Assembly: GCF_001618865.1 (NCBI RefSeq)
Contig: NZ_CP015136.1
Coordinates: forward strand, 5,925,001 to 5,989,000
Origin: Luteitalea pratensis
GTDB taxonomy: Bacteria; Acidobacteriota; Vicinamibacteria; Vicinamibacterales; Vicinamibacteraceae
Reading direction: 5' to 3'
DNA: 64,000 bases
Shown: piece by piece, positions 25,043 to 32,995 of the stretch
Layout: each line of letters starts with the position of its first letter
Position numbering within the stretch: the first letter of the stretch is position 1
Translations under genes and position numbers: made by a program
The notes under the pieces: model-generated
Seen by the model: only the letters and a program-made list of their open reading frames with translations
Database searches by the model: none
Told to the model about the DNA's origin: nothing

Positions 25043-25758
25043 TGCCCGCCGTCGATCCGCTGGCGCGGGCGCAGGCGCTCGTCACTCGCACCCTGACGGT
25101 CGAGCCCGCTCCACGAGTCATCGAGGCAGGCTGCGGCGCGCGCGCACACCTCGCCTATCCCGCTGGCGCGCGGGTGGTAGGGATCGACATCCTCCGTTCG
25201 CAGTTGTTGCGCAACGGCGAGGCATGTCGCCTGGCCCAGGGCGACGTCACCGCGCTGCCGGTCGCATCGGCGTCGGCCGATCTGGTGGTGTGCTGGGACG
25301 TGCTCGAGCACCTGCCGGCCCCGGAACGGGCGATCGCCGAAATGGCGCGCGTCCTGCGTCCTGGCGGGTTGGCGGTCGTGGCGCTGCCCAACATCCTCTC
25401 GCTCAAGGGCCTGGTCACGCGCTTCACACCGTGGTGGTTCCACGTGTGGGTCTACCGCCGCGTACTCGGCGACCGCTCGGTCGGCACCGACGGGTCGGAC
25501 CAGTTCCCGACGGCGCTCCGGTGGGTGCTCCGACCGTCCGGGCTGCGCCACCTCGCAACGACGCATGGCTTGTCGGTGGAGGCCCTGCACCTCTACGAAG
25601 GGCCGGTGCCGCAGCACCTCCGTCGCCGGCACCGTGCCGCCGACGTCGCGCTCTCGATCGCCGGTGCGGTGACCCGCACTCTTTCGGCCGGCCACTACGA
25701 CACCACGTTGTCGGACATGATCGTGGTGCTGTCGCGTCCGGCAGCGGGTCGCGCGTGA
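25042..25758 (+). CDS. SAM-dependent methyltransferase (UbiE/COQ5-like fold)
   Basis: A 238-residue methyltransferase starting at a GTG that shares one base with the upstream TAG stop. The SAM site VIEAGCGARAHLAYP near residue 30, GIDILRSQLLR, then VVCWDVLEHLPAPERAIAEMARVLRPGG show a complete class I core. A hydrophobic C-terminal part may contact the membrane. By position it would methylate a sugar or lipid intermediate of the glycan. The next gene overlaps its stop as GTGA, so the pair is co-translated. Confidence 0.87.
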   Translation: MPAVDPLARAQALVTRTLTVEPAPRVIEAGCGARAHLAYPAGARVVGIDILRSQLLRNGEACRLAQGDVTALPVASASADLVVCWDVLEHLPAPERAIAEMARVLRPGGLAVVALPNILSLKGLVTRFTPWWFHVWVYRRVLGDRSVGTDGSDQFPTALRWVLRPSGLRHLATTHGLSVEALHLYEGPVPQHLRRRHRAADVALSIAGAVTRTLSAGHYDTTLSDMIVVLSRPAAGRA

Positions 25759-26870
25759 CTCGGCAACGGCGGCTGCGGATCCTCGGCTCACGCGGCATCC
25801 CCAATCGCCACGGAGGCTTCGAGGCATGCGCGCAACATCTCGCGCCCTGGCTGGTGGAGCGCGGGTGGGACGTCACCGTCTATTGCCAGGAGCCCACCCA
25901 TGCGGGCTTCCATCGTGATACGTGGCGCGGCGTGAGTCTCGAGCACGTGCCGACGCCGTATGCGGGCCCACTGGGCAGCATCTGGTTCGATGCCTGGACG
26001 GCCCGGGACGCCGCGCGGCACGATGACCTGCTCCTGACGCTCGGCTTCAACACGGCGGTGTTGTTTCCGTGGCATCGGCTGCGCGGTCGCCGCCACGTGG
26101 TCAACATGGACGGCATCGAGTGGCAGCGCGGCAAGTGGTCGCGGCCCGTCCGGGGATGGTTCTGGGGCAACAGCTGGGTGGCCGGCTATGCCGCCAACCA
26201 CCTCATCGCCGACCATCCGGAGATCGCCGCGCTGCTGGCCGCGCGTGGATGGAGCCGACGGACGACGATGGTGCCCTACGGCGCCGATCGCGTGACACAT
26301 GCGTCGGTGGACCCGTTGCGCGCGTGGGCGTTGGAGCCGCGCGGCTACGGGCTGGTGATCGCGCGACCGGAACCCGAGAACTCGCTGCTGGAGATCGTTC
26401 GGGCATGGTCGGCGAAGCCGCGTGCGCATCCACTCATGGTCGTCGGCGCCTACGAGCCAGGCCACACGTATCATGCGGCGGTGCGGGCGGCGGCTGGCCC
26501 GCAGGTGCTCTTTCCCGGCGCGCTGTATGACACCAACGTCGTCCAGGCGCTGCGCCACCACGCGCGCCTGTACGTGCACGGACACACCGTCGGAGGCACG
26601 AACCCGTCGCTGGTCGAGGCGCTCGGGGCGGGATCGCCGGTGCTCGCGCACGACAACGTCTTCAATCGATGGGTCGCCGGCCCGGGGGCCCGCTTCTTCG
26701 CCAGCGAGCAGGCATGTGCGACCGCGCTGGACGAGGGGCTGGACGACGAGGACGGGCTCGATGCGATGCGCCGCGCGAGCTATGCGCGACATGCCGAGGA
26801 CTTCACGTGGGACAAGGTCCTCCCCGCCTACGAGCGGGTGCTCCTCGACGTGTTGAACGCGGATAAGTAG
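25755..26870 (+). CDS. DUF1972-type GT4 glycosyltransferase
   Basis: A 371-residue GT-B glycosyltransferase whose N-terminus carries the DUF1972 signature (LRILGSRGIPNRHGGFEACAQHLA), seen in rhamnosyl- and galactosyltransferases of surface polysaccharide clusters. Other landmarks are MDGIEWQRGKWSR, ADHPEIAALL, VIARPEPENSLLEIV in place of the usual ARLVPENN, and GGTNPSLVEALGAGSPVLAHDNVFNRWV as the nucleotide-sugar site. It is coupled to the methyltransferase by GTGA and is the last gene of the cluster, followed by palindromic repeats. Confidence 0.9.
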   Translation: MTRQRRLRILGSRGIPNRHGGFEACAQHLAPWLVERGWDVTVYCQEPTHAGFHRDTWRGVSLEHVPTPYAGPLGSIWFDAWTARDAARHDDLLLTLGFNTAVLFPWHRLRGRRHVVNMDGIEWQRGKWSRPVRGWFWGNSWVAGYAANHLIADHPEIAALLAARGWSRRTTMVPYGADRVTHASVDPLRAWALEPRGYGLVIARPEPENSLLEIVRAWSAKPRAHPLMVVGAYEPGHTYHAAVRAAAGPQVLFPGALYDTNVVQALRHHARLYVHGHTVGGTNPSLVEALGAGSPVLAHDNVFNRWVAGPGARFFASEQACATALDEGLDDEDGLDAMRRASYARHAEDFTWDKVLPAYERVLLDVLNADK

Positions 26871-26890
26871 AGGTCTGCGCCGAAGCTGCG

Positions 26891-27026
26891 CGTCGAGCAA
26901 GCTCGACGCCTACGCGCACCTGGGGACGCCATTCGTTTTCGCGTCGACCTGAAGGTCGACGCCTACGGGCCCTTGAGAACCGTCCACGGCGTCCTGAGGT
27001 GTAGCCGCCGACCTTCAGGTCGGCGG
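26891..27026. repeat. Three GTAG-type palindromes between the polysaccharide cluster and smpB
   Basis: Units at 26891-26913 (CGTCGAGC-AA-GCTCGACG then CTAC), 26941-26966 (GCGTCGACCT-GA-AGGTCGACGC then CTAC) and, in the opposite orientation, 27001-27026 (GTAG then CCGCCGACCT-TC-AGGTCGGCGG). They fill the convergent gap between two genes, the classical place for REP elements. Confidence 0.85.
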
Positions 27027-27042
27027 GCATACGGACCCCGAT

Positions 27043-27558
27043 TCACCGCCGATCGACGCGTTCCTTGACGGCAGCGCGCGTCTCGCGATCGGTCTCGCGC
27101 CGCTTGATCGTCTCGCGCTTGTCGTGGGCCTTCTTGCCGCGCGCGAGGGCCAGGTTGATCTTCACGCGCCCGTTCTTCAGGTACATGCGCGTCGGCACGA
27201 GCGTGAGGCCCTTCTCCACCGTGCGGCCAATCAACTTGCGGATCTCGGCACGATTGAGCAGCAGCTTGCGCCTGCGCAGCGCCTCGTGCTCGGCATAGCC
27301 GCGATGGCTGTACGGGCTGATGTGGATGTTGTAGACCCACACCTCGCCACGCTCCACGCGCGCATAGCTGTCGCGCAGGTTGATGCGGCCTTCCCGGATC
27401 GCCTTGACCTCGGTGCCGAGCAGGACGACGCCGGCCTCGAACTGCTCGAGATATTCGAAGTCGAAGCCGGCCTTGCGGTTGTCGGCCAGCAGGCGCGGCG
27501 TCTTCTCGGCAGGTTTGGCGGGTGCCGATTTCGGCTGTGATGTCTGGTGGGTGGCCAT
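27043..27558 (-). CDS. smpB: SsrA-binding protein SmpB
   Basis: SmpB binds tmRNA and delivers it to stalled ribosomes in trans-translation. The 171-residue protein has the oligonucleotide-binding barrel (about residues 22-150) with LADNRKAGFDFEYLEQFEAGVVLLGTE split around conserved glycines, SYARVERGEVWVYNIHISPY, and a basic C-terminal tail (RGKKAHDKRETIKRRE...) that enters the decoding centre. The N-terminal 20 residues are an unconserved Pro/Ala/Lys leader. The tmRNA gene ssrA is not in the window. Confidence 0.97.
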   Translation of the reverse strand: MATHQTSQPKSAPAKPAEKTPRLLADNRKAGFDFEYLEQFEAGVVLLGTEVKAIREGRINLRDSYARVERGEVWVYNIHISPYSHRGYAEHEALRRRKLLLNRAEIRKLIGRTVEKGLTLVPTRMYLKNGRVKINLALARGKKAHDKRETIKRRETDRETRAAVKERVDRR

Positions 27559-27570
27559 GATCGTGTCAGG

Positions 27571-27637
27571 GAGCCTACAGGCTAACGGGCTACAGCCTAC
27601 AGCCTACAGCCTACAGGCTACGGGCTACGGGCTACCC
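27571..27637. repeat. 7-bp-period array (CTACAGC / GGGCTAC units)
   Basis: Copies of CTACAGC turn into copies of CTACGGG. The 3' part overlaps the last codons of pdxA: its stop TAG and a serine/proline-rich tail come from this repeat DNA. Confidence 0.8.
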
Positions 27638-28554
27638 GAGGCGGGGCGAGAAGAAGCGAGGCGAGCAGAAGCCAGGCGAGCCGCGAGCGTGATCGCGCTG
27701 ACCATGCTCGTGGCGTCGGCCGTCCCCTGCCGCGCGATGTCGAACGCTGTCCCGTGATCGACCGAGGTGCGGATGATCGGCAGCCCCAGCGTGACGTTGA
27801 CCGATTGCCCGAACGCCAGCAACTTGACGGGGATCAGGCCCTGATCATGGTAGCAGGCGACGACCACGTCGAAGGCGCCACGCGTGGCCTTGAGGAAGAC
27901 CGTGTCACCGGGCAGCGGGCCCTGTACGTCGATGCCACGTGCCCTGCAGGCCTCGACCGCTGGCCGCAGGACGGCGTCGTCCTCGTCGCCCATCAGCCCG
28001 TGTTCCCCGGCGTGCGGGTTCAGGCCTGCAAGTCCGAGTCGCGGCGTGATGTACCCGAAGTCTGGAAGGCTTCGCGCCGTCAGCGTGATGATGTCCTCGA
28101 CGAGGGCCTGCGTCAGCAGGCGCGACACGTCGCGAAGCGGGACGTGCACGGTCGCCAGCACCACCCGCAGCGGCTCCGAATGGAACATCATCGCCGCCCG
28201 CGGACTGCCCGTCAGGTGGCCCAGCAGATCGGTATGTCCCTTCCACGGCAGCCCGCATGCGGCAAACGCTTCCTTGTGCACGGGGCCAGTGGCGATCGCG
28301 TGTACCGCACCTGCCTGCGCATCCCGCACCGCGGCGACGATCGCGTCGTAGGACGCCTGGCCGGCCGCGGCACTCACCTGCCCCACCGGGAAGCCGGCGA
28401 GGGCTGCCGCCGAATGCGGCCCGTACAGCACCGGCTCGCAGACCGCGCGCACCTCCCGCGACGCGGCCGCGGCAATGGCAATCTCCGGCCCGATGCCGGC
28501 CGGATCACCGACGGTGATGGCGATGCGCGGACGGGCGGTCGACGAACGAGGCAT
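27625..28554 (-). CDS. pdxA: 4-hydroxythreonine-4-phosphate dehydrogenase PdxA
   Basis: PdxA oxidises 4-phosphohydroxy-L-threonine with NAD in pyridoxal 5'-phosphate synthesis. The 309-residue protein starts at ATG 28554 and shows the family landmarks: ITVGDPAGIGPE at the start, GPVHKEAF, GHTDLLGHLTG with a metal-binding histidine, GLNPHAGEHGLMG, CYHDQGLIPVKLL with the second metal histidine, and the final SVDHGTAFDIA. The last 15 residues (Ala/Ser/Arg/Pro) are encoded by tandem heptamers. The ATG is only 8 bp from the ricT-like stop, so they probably share a transcript. Confidence 0.96.
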   Translation of the reverse strand: MPRSSTARPRIAITVGDPAGIGPEIAIAAAASREVRAVCEPVLYGPHSAAALAGFPVGQVSAAAGQASYDAIVAAVRDAQAGAVHAIATGPVHKEAFAACGLPWKGHTDLLGHLTGSPRAAMMFHSEPLRVVLATVHVPLRDVSRLLTQALVEDIITLTARSLPDFGYITPRLGLAGLNPHAGEHGLMGDEDDAVLRPAVEACRARGIDVQGPLPGDTVFLKATRGAFDVVVACYHDQGLIPVKLLAFGQSVNVTLGLPIIRTSVDHGTAFDIARQGTADATSMVSAITLAARLASARLASSRPASGSP

Positions 28555-28562
28555 GGCCCTGG

Positions 28563-29348
28563 TCACTTCCCGCACGAGCAGCCGGTGGTGCCACACGCGC
28601 CGTCACCGGCGCAGCCGTTGCTGCAGGACCCCTCCTGCGCGCACCCCGCGTGCCGCTCGCCGCGCGAGTTGGGCAACTCGAAACGGAGGCAGCACTTCAG
28701 GCGACCGCACACGCCGGCCAGCTTCGACGGATTGAGGCTCAGTCCCTGCTGCTTGGCCATCTTGATCGAGACCGGTTCGAACGTCGTCAGCCACGTGGTG
28801 CAGCAGAGCGGACGACCGCACGGGCCGTAGCCGCCCAGCAGTCGCGCCTCGTCACGGACGCCGATCTGCCGCATCTCGATCCGCATATGGAAGCAGGCAG
28901 CGAGGTCGCGGACGAGTTCCCTGAAATCGACCCGCTGTTCGGCGGTGTAGTAGAACAGGAGCCTGGACCCGTCGAACGCGTACTCGACGCGGGTGAGCTT
29001 CATGTCGAGCGCCCGCTCGCGAATCTTCAGCTGGCAGAACGTGAAGGCCTCCTGCTCCTTGTGCTGCTGCTGGAGGCGCTTGATCGCGTCCTCGGTCGTG
29101 GTCCGGCGGACGACGCGTGTGGAGCCGTCGGCCGGCAGTGCCCCCGCACGTCGCTCGGCGACCGCAGGCGCCTCGGCAACGACGGTCCCGATGCTCTCGT
29201 GCTCGCCCTCGCTGACGACGACCGTGTCACCTGCCGTGAGCGGGCCGTCGAGCGACAGGTCCGGGAGCAGGAATGAGCGTCGGCGTCCGGCGGGCACGAA
29301 CCTGACGCTGGCGGTAGGCGGGACGACAGGCAGCGTCGTGTCGCTCAT
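28563..29348 (-). CDS. ricT: PSP1-domain protein (RicT/YaaT-like), cysteine-rich
   Basis: A 261-residue PSP1 protein related to Bacillus RicT (YaaT), part of an Fe-S regulatory complex that affects RNase Y-dependent RNA processing. The PSP1 core spans about residues 60-190 (FYYTAEQRVDFRELVRDLA, GVRDEARLLGGYGPCGRPLCC), with a second cysteine set GVCGRLKCCLRFE as in RicT. The extra tail GCAQEGSCSNGCAGDG... adds six more cysteines that could bind another metal or cluster. It directly precedes pdxA and lies 3 bp after holB, the yaaT-holB neighbourhood common in many phyla. Confidence 0.85.
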   Translation of the reverse strand: MSDTTLPVVPPTASVRFVPAGRRRSFLLPDLSLDGPLTAGDTVVVSEGEHESIGTVVAEAPAVAERRAGALPADGSTRVVRRTTTEDAIKRLQQQHKEQEAFTFCQLKIRERALDMKLTRVEYAFDGSRLLFYYTAEQRVDFRELVRDLAACFHMRIEMRQIGVRDEARLLGGYGPCGRPLCCTTWLTTFEPVSIKMAKQQGLSLNPSKLAGVCGRLKCCLRFELPNSRGERHAGCAQEGSCSNGCAGDGACGTTGCSCGK

Positions 29349-29351
29349 GGC

Positions 29352-30374
29352 TTACATCTCACAAGCCAGCCAGTCAGCGACGACCTTGGCCGACTGATTG
29401 CGATCGAGGGAGCGACGCGCCTGGTCGACGGCGGCGAACGAGTTGAGCACGCGAGCGGTGTCGAAGTGCCGCGCCATTGCGCTGAGGTCGCGCCCCAGAT
29501 CCGGGTTGGCAAGCGCCGCGTCGGCGACGCTCGTGCCCACAGGCGGGGCGCCCAGGACACCGAGGTCGCGCACGAGCAACGAGAGCGCGTCGAGACGACG
29601 TGCCAGCACCTCACGATCGGTGCCTGCCCCGCGCTTGCGCGGGATTTCCACGAGCCTCTGCGCCAGCCCGAGCCTGGCCATGACGGGAGGACGGCCGGCC
29701 ACGCCCTGCAACAGCGCCATGGCAGCCGCCCGCGCCTCGACGAGTTCACCCGTGTCCTGCGCCAGCGCACGCGAAACGCACCCATCGCCGATGGCCGCGA
29801 GTCCGGGCGCCTGGGCGGCCTTCACCCCGCAGTGGCGGATCAGTATCTGCGCGAGATCGGCGGGACCAAGCCGGCCGAAGCGGATGCGCGGGCACCGCGA
29901 GCGGACGGTCTCGAGCAGGGAATCGGGCCGTGCCGTGACGAGCAAGAACATGGAGGACGGGGGCGGCTCCTCGAGCGTCTTGAGCAGCGCATTCTGCGCC
30001 GACGGCTGCAGGCTGTCGGCATCGTCGATGATGACGACGCGTCGTCTGGCCTCGAAGGGACGGTAACCCGCCTGGCCGATGATGTCGCGGGCCATCTCGA
30101 CGGTGATGGTGCCCTTCTCGTTGGGCACGAGCGACACGATGTCGGGATGCTGCGCCCGGGAGATCCGACGACACGACGAGCAGGTGCCGCAACCGTCGCC
30201 GTCAATCCCTGGCTGCTGGCAGTTGATGGCGGCAGCAAGCGCCAGGGCCGTGGTGCGCTTGCCGACCCCTTCCGGGCCATCGAAGAGCAGGCTCTGCGGC
30301 ACGCTGCGTGCCGCAACCGCCCGTAATATCAAGGCGCGCGGCTGGGCGTGGCCGAGAACCTCCGCAAGCCTCAT
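29352..30374 (-). CDS. holB: DNA polymerase III subunit delta'
   Basis: Delta' is a fixed part of the clamp loader that opens the sliding clamp. The 340-residue protein has the AAA+ core: LLFDGPEGVGKRTTALALA (Walker A), four cysteines of a zinc module (CGTCSSC and the Cys before), VVIIDDADSLQPSAQNALLKTLEEPP (Walker B region), and an SRC motif as SRCPRIRF near residue 165. The C-terminal collar domain follows. An intact Walker A is not universal in delta' but is common outside enterobacteria. It lies 3 bp upstream of the ricT-like gene. tmk is not adjacent. Confidence 0.94.
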   Translation of the reverse strand: MRLAEVLGHAQPRALILRAVAARSVPQSLLFDGPEGVGKRTTALALAAAINCQQPGIDGDGCGTCSSCRRISRAQHPDIVSLVPNEKGTITVEMARDIIGQAGYRPFEARRRVVIIDDADSLQPSAQNALLKTLEEPPPSSMFLLVTARPDSLLETVRSRCPRIRFGRLGPADLAQILIRHCGVKAAQAPGLAAIGDGCVSRALAQDTGELVEARAAAMALLQGVAGRPPVMARLGLAQRLVEIPRKRGAGTDREVLARRLDALSLLVRDLGVLGAPPVGTSVADAALANPDLGRDLSAMARHFDTARVLNSFAAVDQARRSLDRNQSAKVVADWLACEM

Positions 30375-30399
30375 GAGTCGATCATACCCTCGGCCATCA

Positions 30400-30486
30400 G
30401 CCTTCGGCGTTCGGCCCTCGGGAAGCTCGGCGTTCCGCCTTCGCCAAGGCTACGGCAGACAGTCAGCGTTCGACGTTCGGCGTTCG
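30400..30486. repeat. GGCGTTC-type heptamers plus a GTAG half-unit
   Basis: Degenerate GGCGTTC heptamers cover both ends. The middle (30429-30453) contains the complement of GTAGCCTTGGCGAAGG, the composite palindromic unit also seen at 2620 and 39749. It sits in the gap between holB and the penicillin-binding protein gene. Confidence 0.75.
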
Positions 30487-32898
30487 TCAGGGTTTTGGCT
30501 TCTGCTTGTCCTCATCCTTGTCCCGACGTCCGAAGATGCGGCCCCAGAACCCGCGCTTCTTCTCGGGCTGGTCGGCGTCGCTGGCCGCCTTGCCATCGCG
30601 CCCTGCCTCGGTGCTGGCCGAGTCGGCTCGTGCGGCGTCGTCCTCGCGAGCGCTAGCGGGAGGCGCGGGGACATCGCGCGGAATGGTCCCGGCCGGCAGC
30701 CCTGCCTGATCGGCGCTGACCGGCTTGAGGTCCTTGTCCTTGCCGAAGAAGCCTGCCAACCGCTCGAGGAAGTTGTTGCCTGCATGCTCCTCGCAGAATT
30801 CCTGCGGCTCGGTGCCCTTGCGGAAGTACTCGGTGAAAGCCATCGACCGGATCTCGACGTTGCCGTCCTCGGCTTGCACCGGCACCTTCGTGCACCCTTC
30901 CACGGAACGCTTGCCGGTGATGCGGCAGATCTCGACACCGACGATGCCGGCCGGGCGCTTGAACGCCTCGGGCTTGTCACCGGCAGTGGCGACGGCCATC
31001 AGGTTTGACCACAGCGGTACGGCCAGTTCACCGGCGTAACCGTTGGCGATGATCTCGCGCGGCTGATCGAATCCCATCCACACACCCGTCAGCGCCGACG
31101 GCGTGTACCCGACGAACCACACGTCGTGGTAGTCGTTGGTCGTCCCGGTCTTGCCTGCGGCAGGCAGCCGGAAGCCTTCGGCACGCGCCCGCCACGCGGT
31201 GCCGGAGTTGATCACGTCGGCCAGCATGCTCGTGACCAGGAACGCCGTCTGCTCCGAGAACACGCGGTGCGCCTTCAACTCGGTCGCATGAAGTACCTCG
31301 CCGTCCTGGTCCTCGACACGGCGAATCAGGTAGGGCTCGTGCACCACGCCCCCGGCGGCAAAGGCGCTGTAGGCCGCCGTCAACGACTGCAACGTGACTT
31401 CGCCGGCTCCGAGCGCCATCGACGGCACCGCCGGCATCCGTCCGAGCGACAGCGCCTGCGCCGTCTTGACGGCCTCCGGAATGCCGACGGTCCGCAGCAG
31501 CTGCACCGCGGCGCGATTACTCGACGTACGGAGGGCCGTCCGCAGCGTCATGCTGTCGGCGGCGGAATGTTCGTCCTCGGGCACGTAATCGCCCGAGGGC
31601 GTGTTGATCGGGTCGTTGAGGTTGGCCACGATCGAGCCCGGCGACTGGCCCTGCTCGATCGCCGTGGCGTACACGATCGGCTTGAACGCCGAGCCGGACT
31701 GCCGTCGCGCCTGCACCGCGCGATTGAAGCCGGATTCGCGAAAATTGCGCCCGCCCACCTGCGCGCGGACCGCGCCGGTGCGCGGGTCCATCACCACGAT
31801 GGCGGCCTGCAGGTACGGCGGCGCGACGTCCTCGGTGATGGTGATCTTCGCCCGTGGCGAGTGCGGGTACCCGCGGCGCCGCTCGATGTCCGCCAGGCGG
31901 CGCTCGAGAATGGCCTCCGCCTGCCGCTGCAGGTCGGGGTCGATCGTGGTGTAGACCTTGAGCCCGCCCTCGGAGACACGCTGCCAGCCGAAGCGATCGA
32001 CCAGTTCGCGCCGGACGGCCTCCTTGAAATAGAGGCCGTAGGGCTCGTCGCGACGCAGCCCGTCCTCGATGCGCACGCGGGCCCGCTTTGCCTGCTCGTA
32101 CGCGGGCCGATCGATGACGCGGTTCTCCATCATCGTGTACAGCACGATGTTGCGCCGCGTGATCGCCTTCTCCATGTTGATGGTCGGCGCGTACGCGGAG
32201 GGCGACTGGATGAGCCCGGCGATGAGGGCAGCCTCGGGGACGTCGAGTTCACTCGCGTGCTTGCCGAAGAAGCCGAGCGAGGCCGCCTCGACGCCGTGGT
32301 AGCCGTCGCCGAAGTAGGCCTTGTTGAGGTACAGGGCGAGGATCTCGTCCTTCGAGTAGGTGCGCTCGATCAGCAGCGCCGCAAACGCTTCCTTGACCTT
32401 GCGCGTATAGGTCTTCTTCCGGTTCAGGAAACTCATGCGCGCGAGCTGCTGGGTGATGGTGCTGCCACCCTGCCCGCGCGTGCCCGACTTCATGTTGGCG
32501 AGCACCGCCGCGCCGATGCGCACGACGTCGATGCCGCTGTGCTCGTAGAACCGCTGGTCCTCGACCGAGACAACGGCCTCGCGGACGTTGCGCGACATCT
32601 TCTCGAGCGGCACCTCGATGCGCTGCTCCTTGAAGATCGTGAACACCGGCTTGTCGGACTGGTCGAACAGGGTCGTCGCCTGGGCCATGTCGCCGACCGA
32701 CGACAGGGCCTTGCGATCCGGAAGGGACTGGCGGACATCCCACGCAAACCAGAGGCATGCAGCAAATCCGGCCCATGCCAGCAGGGACACGACCGTCAGC
32801 CCGATGGCCAGCGTGCGCGGGCGTGACAACAGCCACCGGCCCATCGGCCCGGGCCGTTGCCCGCTGAGCCACTCGCCTCGGGGGAACCGAATCCTCAT
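30487..32898 (-). CDS. mrcA: Class A penicillin-binding protein (PBP1A type)
   Basis: An 803-residue bifunctional peptidoglycan synthase anchored by one N-terminal helix (about 30-52). The GT51 glycosyltransferase domain (about 65-260) shows EDQRFYEHSGID with the catalytic Glu and GGSTITQQLAR. The transpeptidase domain (about 350-640) has the serine nucleophile motif SGSAFK, the SSN triad and KTGT. An acidic, lysine-rich tail of about 100 residues ends in a KKRGFWGRIFGRRDKDED-like segment that may be a regulatory or interaction region. It sits apart from other cell-wall genes. Confidence 0.95.
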   Translation of the reverse strand: MRIRFPRGEWLSGQRPGPMGRWLLSRPRTLAIGLTVVSLLAWAGFAACLWFAWDVRQSLPDRKALSSVGDMAQATTLFDQSDKPVFTIFKEQRIEVPLEKMSRNVREAVVSVEDQRFYEHSGIDVVRIGAAVLANMKSGTRGQGGSTITQQLARMSFLNRKKTYTRKVKEAFAALLIERTYSKDEILALYLNKAYFGDGYHGVEAASLGFFGKHASELDVPEAALIAGLIQSPSAYAPTINMEKAITRRNIVLYTMMENRVIDRPAYEQAKRARVRIEDGLRRDEPYGLYFKEAVRRELVDRFGWQRVSEGGLKVYTTIDPDLQRQAEAILERRLADIERRRGYPHSPRAKITITEDVAPPYLQAAIVVMDPRTGAVRAQVGGRNFRESGFNRAVQARRQSGSAFKPIVYATAIEQGQSPGSIVANLNDPINTPSGDYVPEDEHSAADSMTLRTALRTSSNRAAVQLLRTVGIPEAVKTAQALSLGRMPAVPSMALGAGEVTLQSLTAAYSAFAAGGVVHEPYLIRRVEDQDGEVLHATELKAHRVFSEQTAFLVTSMLADVINSGTAWRARAEGFRLPAAGKTGTTNDYHDVWFVGYTPSALTGVWMGFDQPREIIANGYAGELAVPLWSNLMAVATAGDKPEAFKRPAGIVGVEICRITGKRSVEGCTKVPVQAEDGNVEIRSMAFTEYFRKGTEPQEFCEEHAGNNFLERLAGFFGKDKDLKPVSADQAGLPAGTIPRDVPAPPASAREDDAARADSASTEAGRDGKAASDADQPEKKRGFWGRIFGRRDKDEDKQKPKP

Positions 32899-32924
32899 CG
32901 CACCTCCAGCGTACCCGAAGCTGC

Positions 32925-32991
32925 GGGCCGGGTTCGGAGAACCGCCCTACCTGAACGCTCGCACGGTAGGGCCCGCTCTCCGAGCGCGGCC
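32925..32991. repeat. Pair of GTAGGG-type hairpins in opposite orientation
   Basis: A minus-strand unit (32925-32950, arms GGCGGTTC / GAACCCGGCC) faces a plus-strand unit (32966-32991, GGCCCGCTC-TCC-GAGCGCGGCC), each with GTAG at its 5' foot. The pair forms a tail-to-tail arrangement like the BIMEs of enterobacteria, between the glgX stop and the penicillin-binding protein start. Confidence 0.8.
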
Positions 32992-32995
32992 CTTC

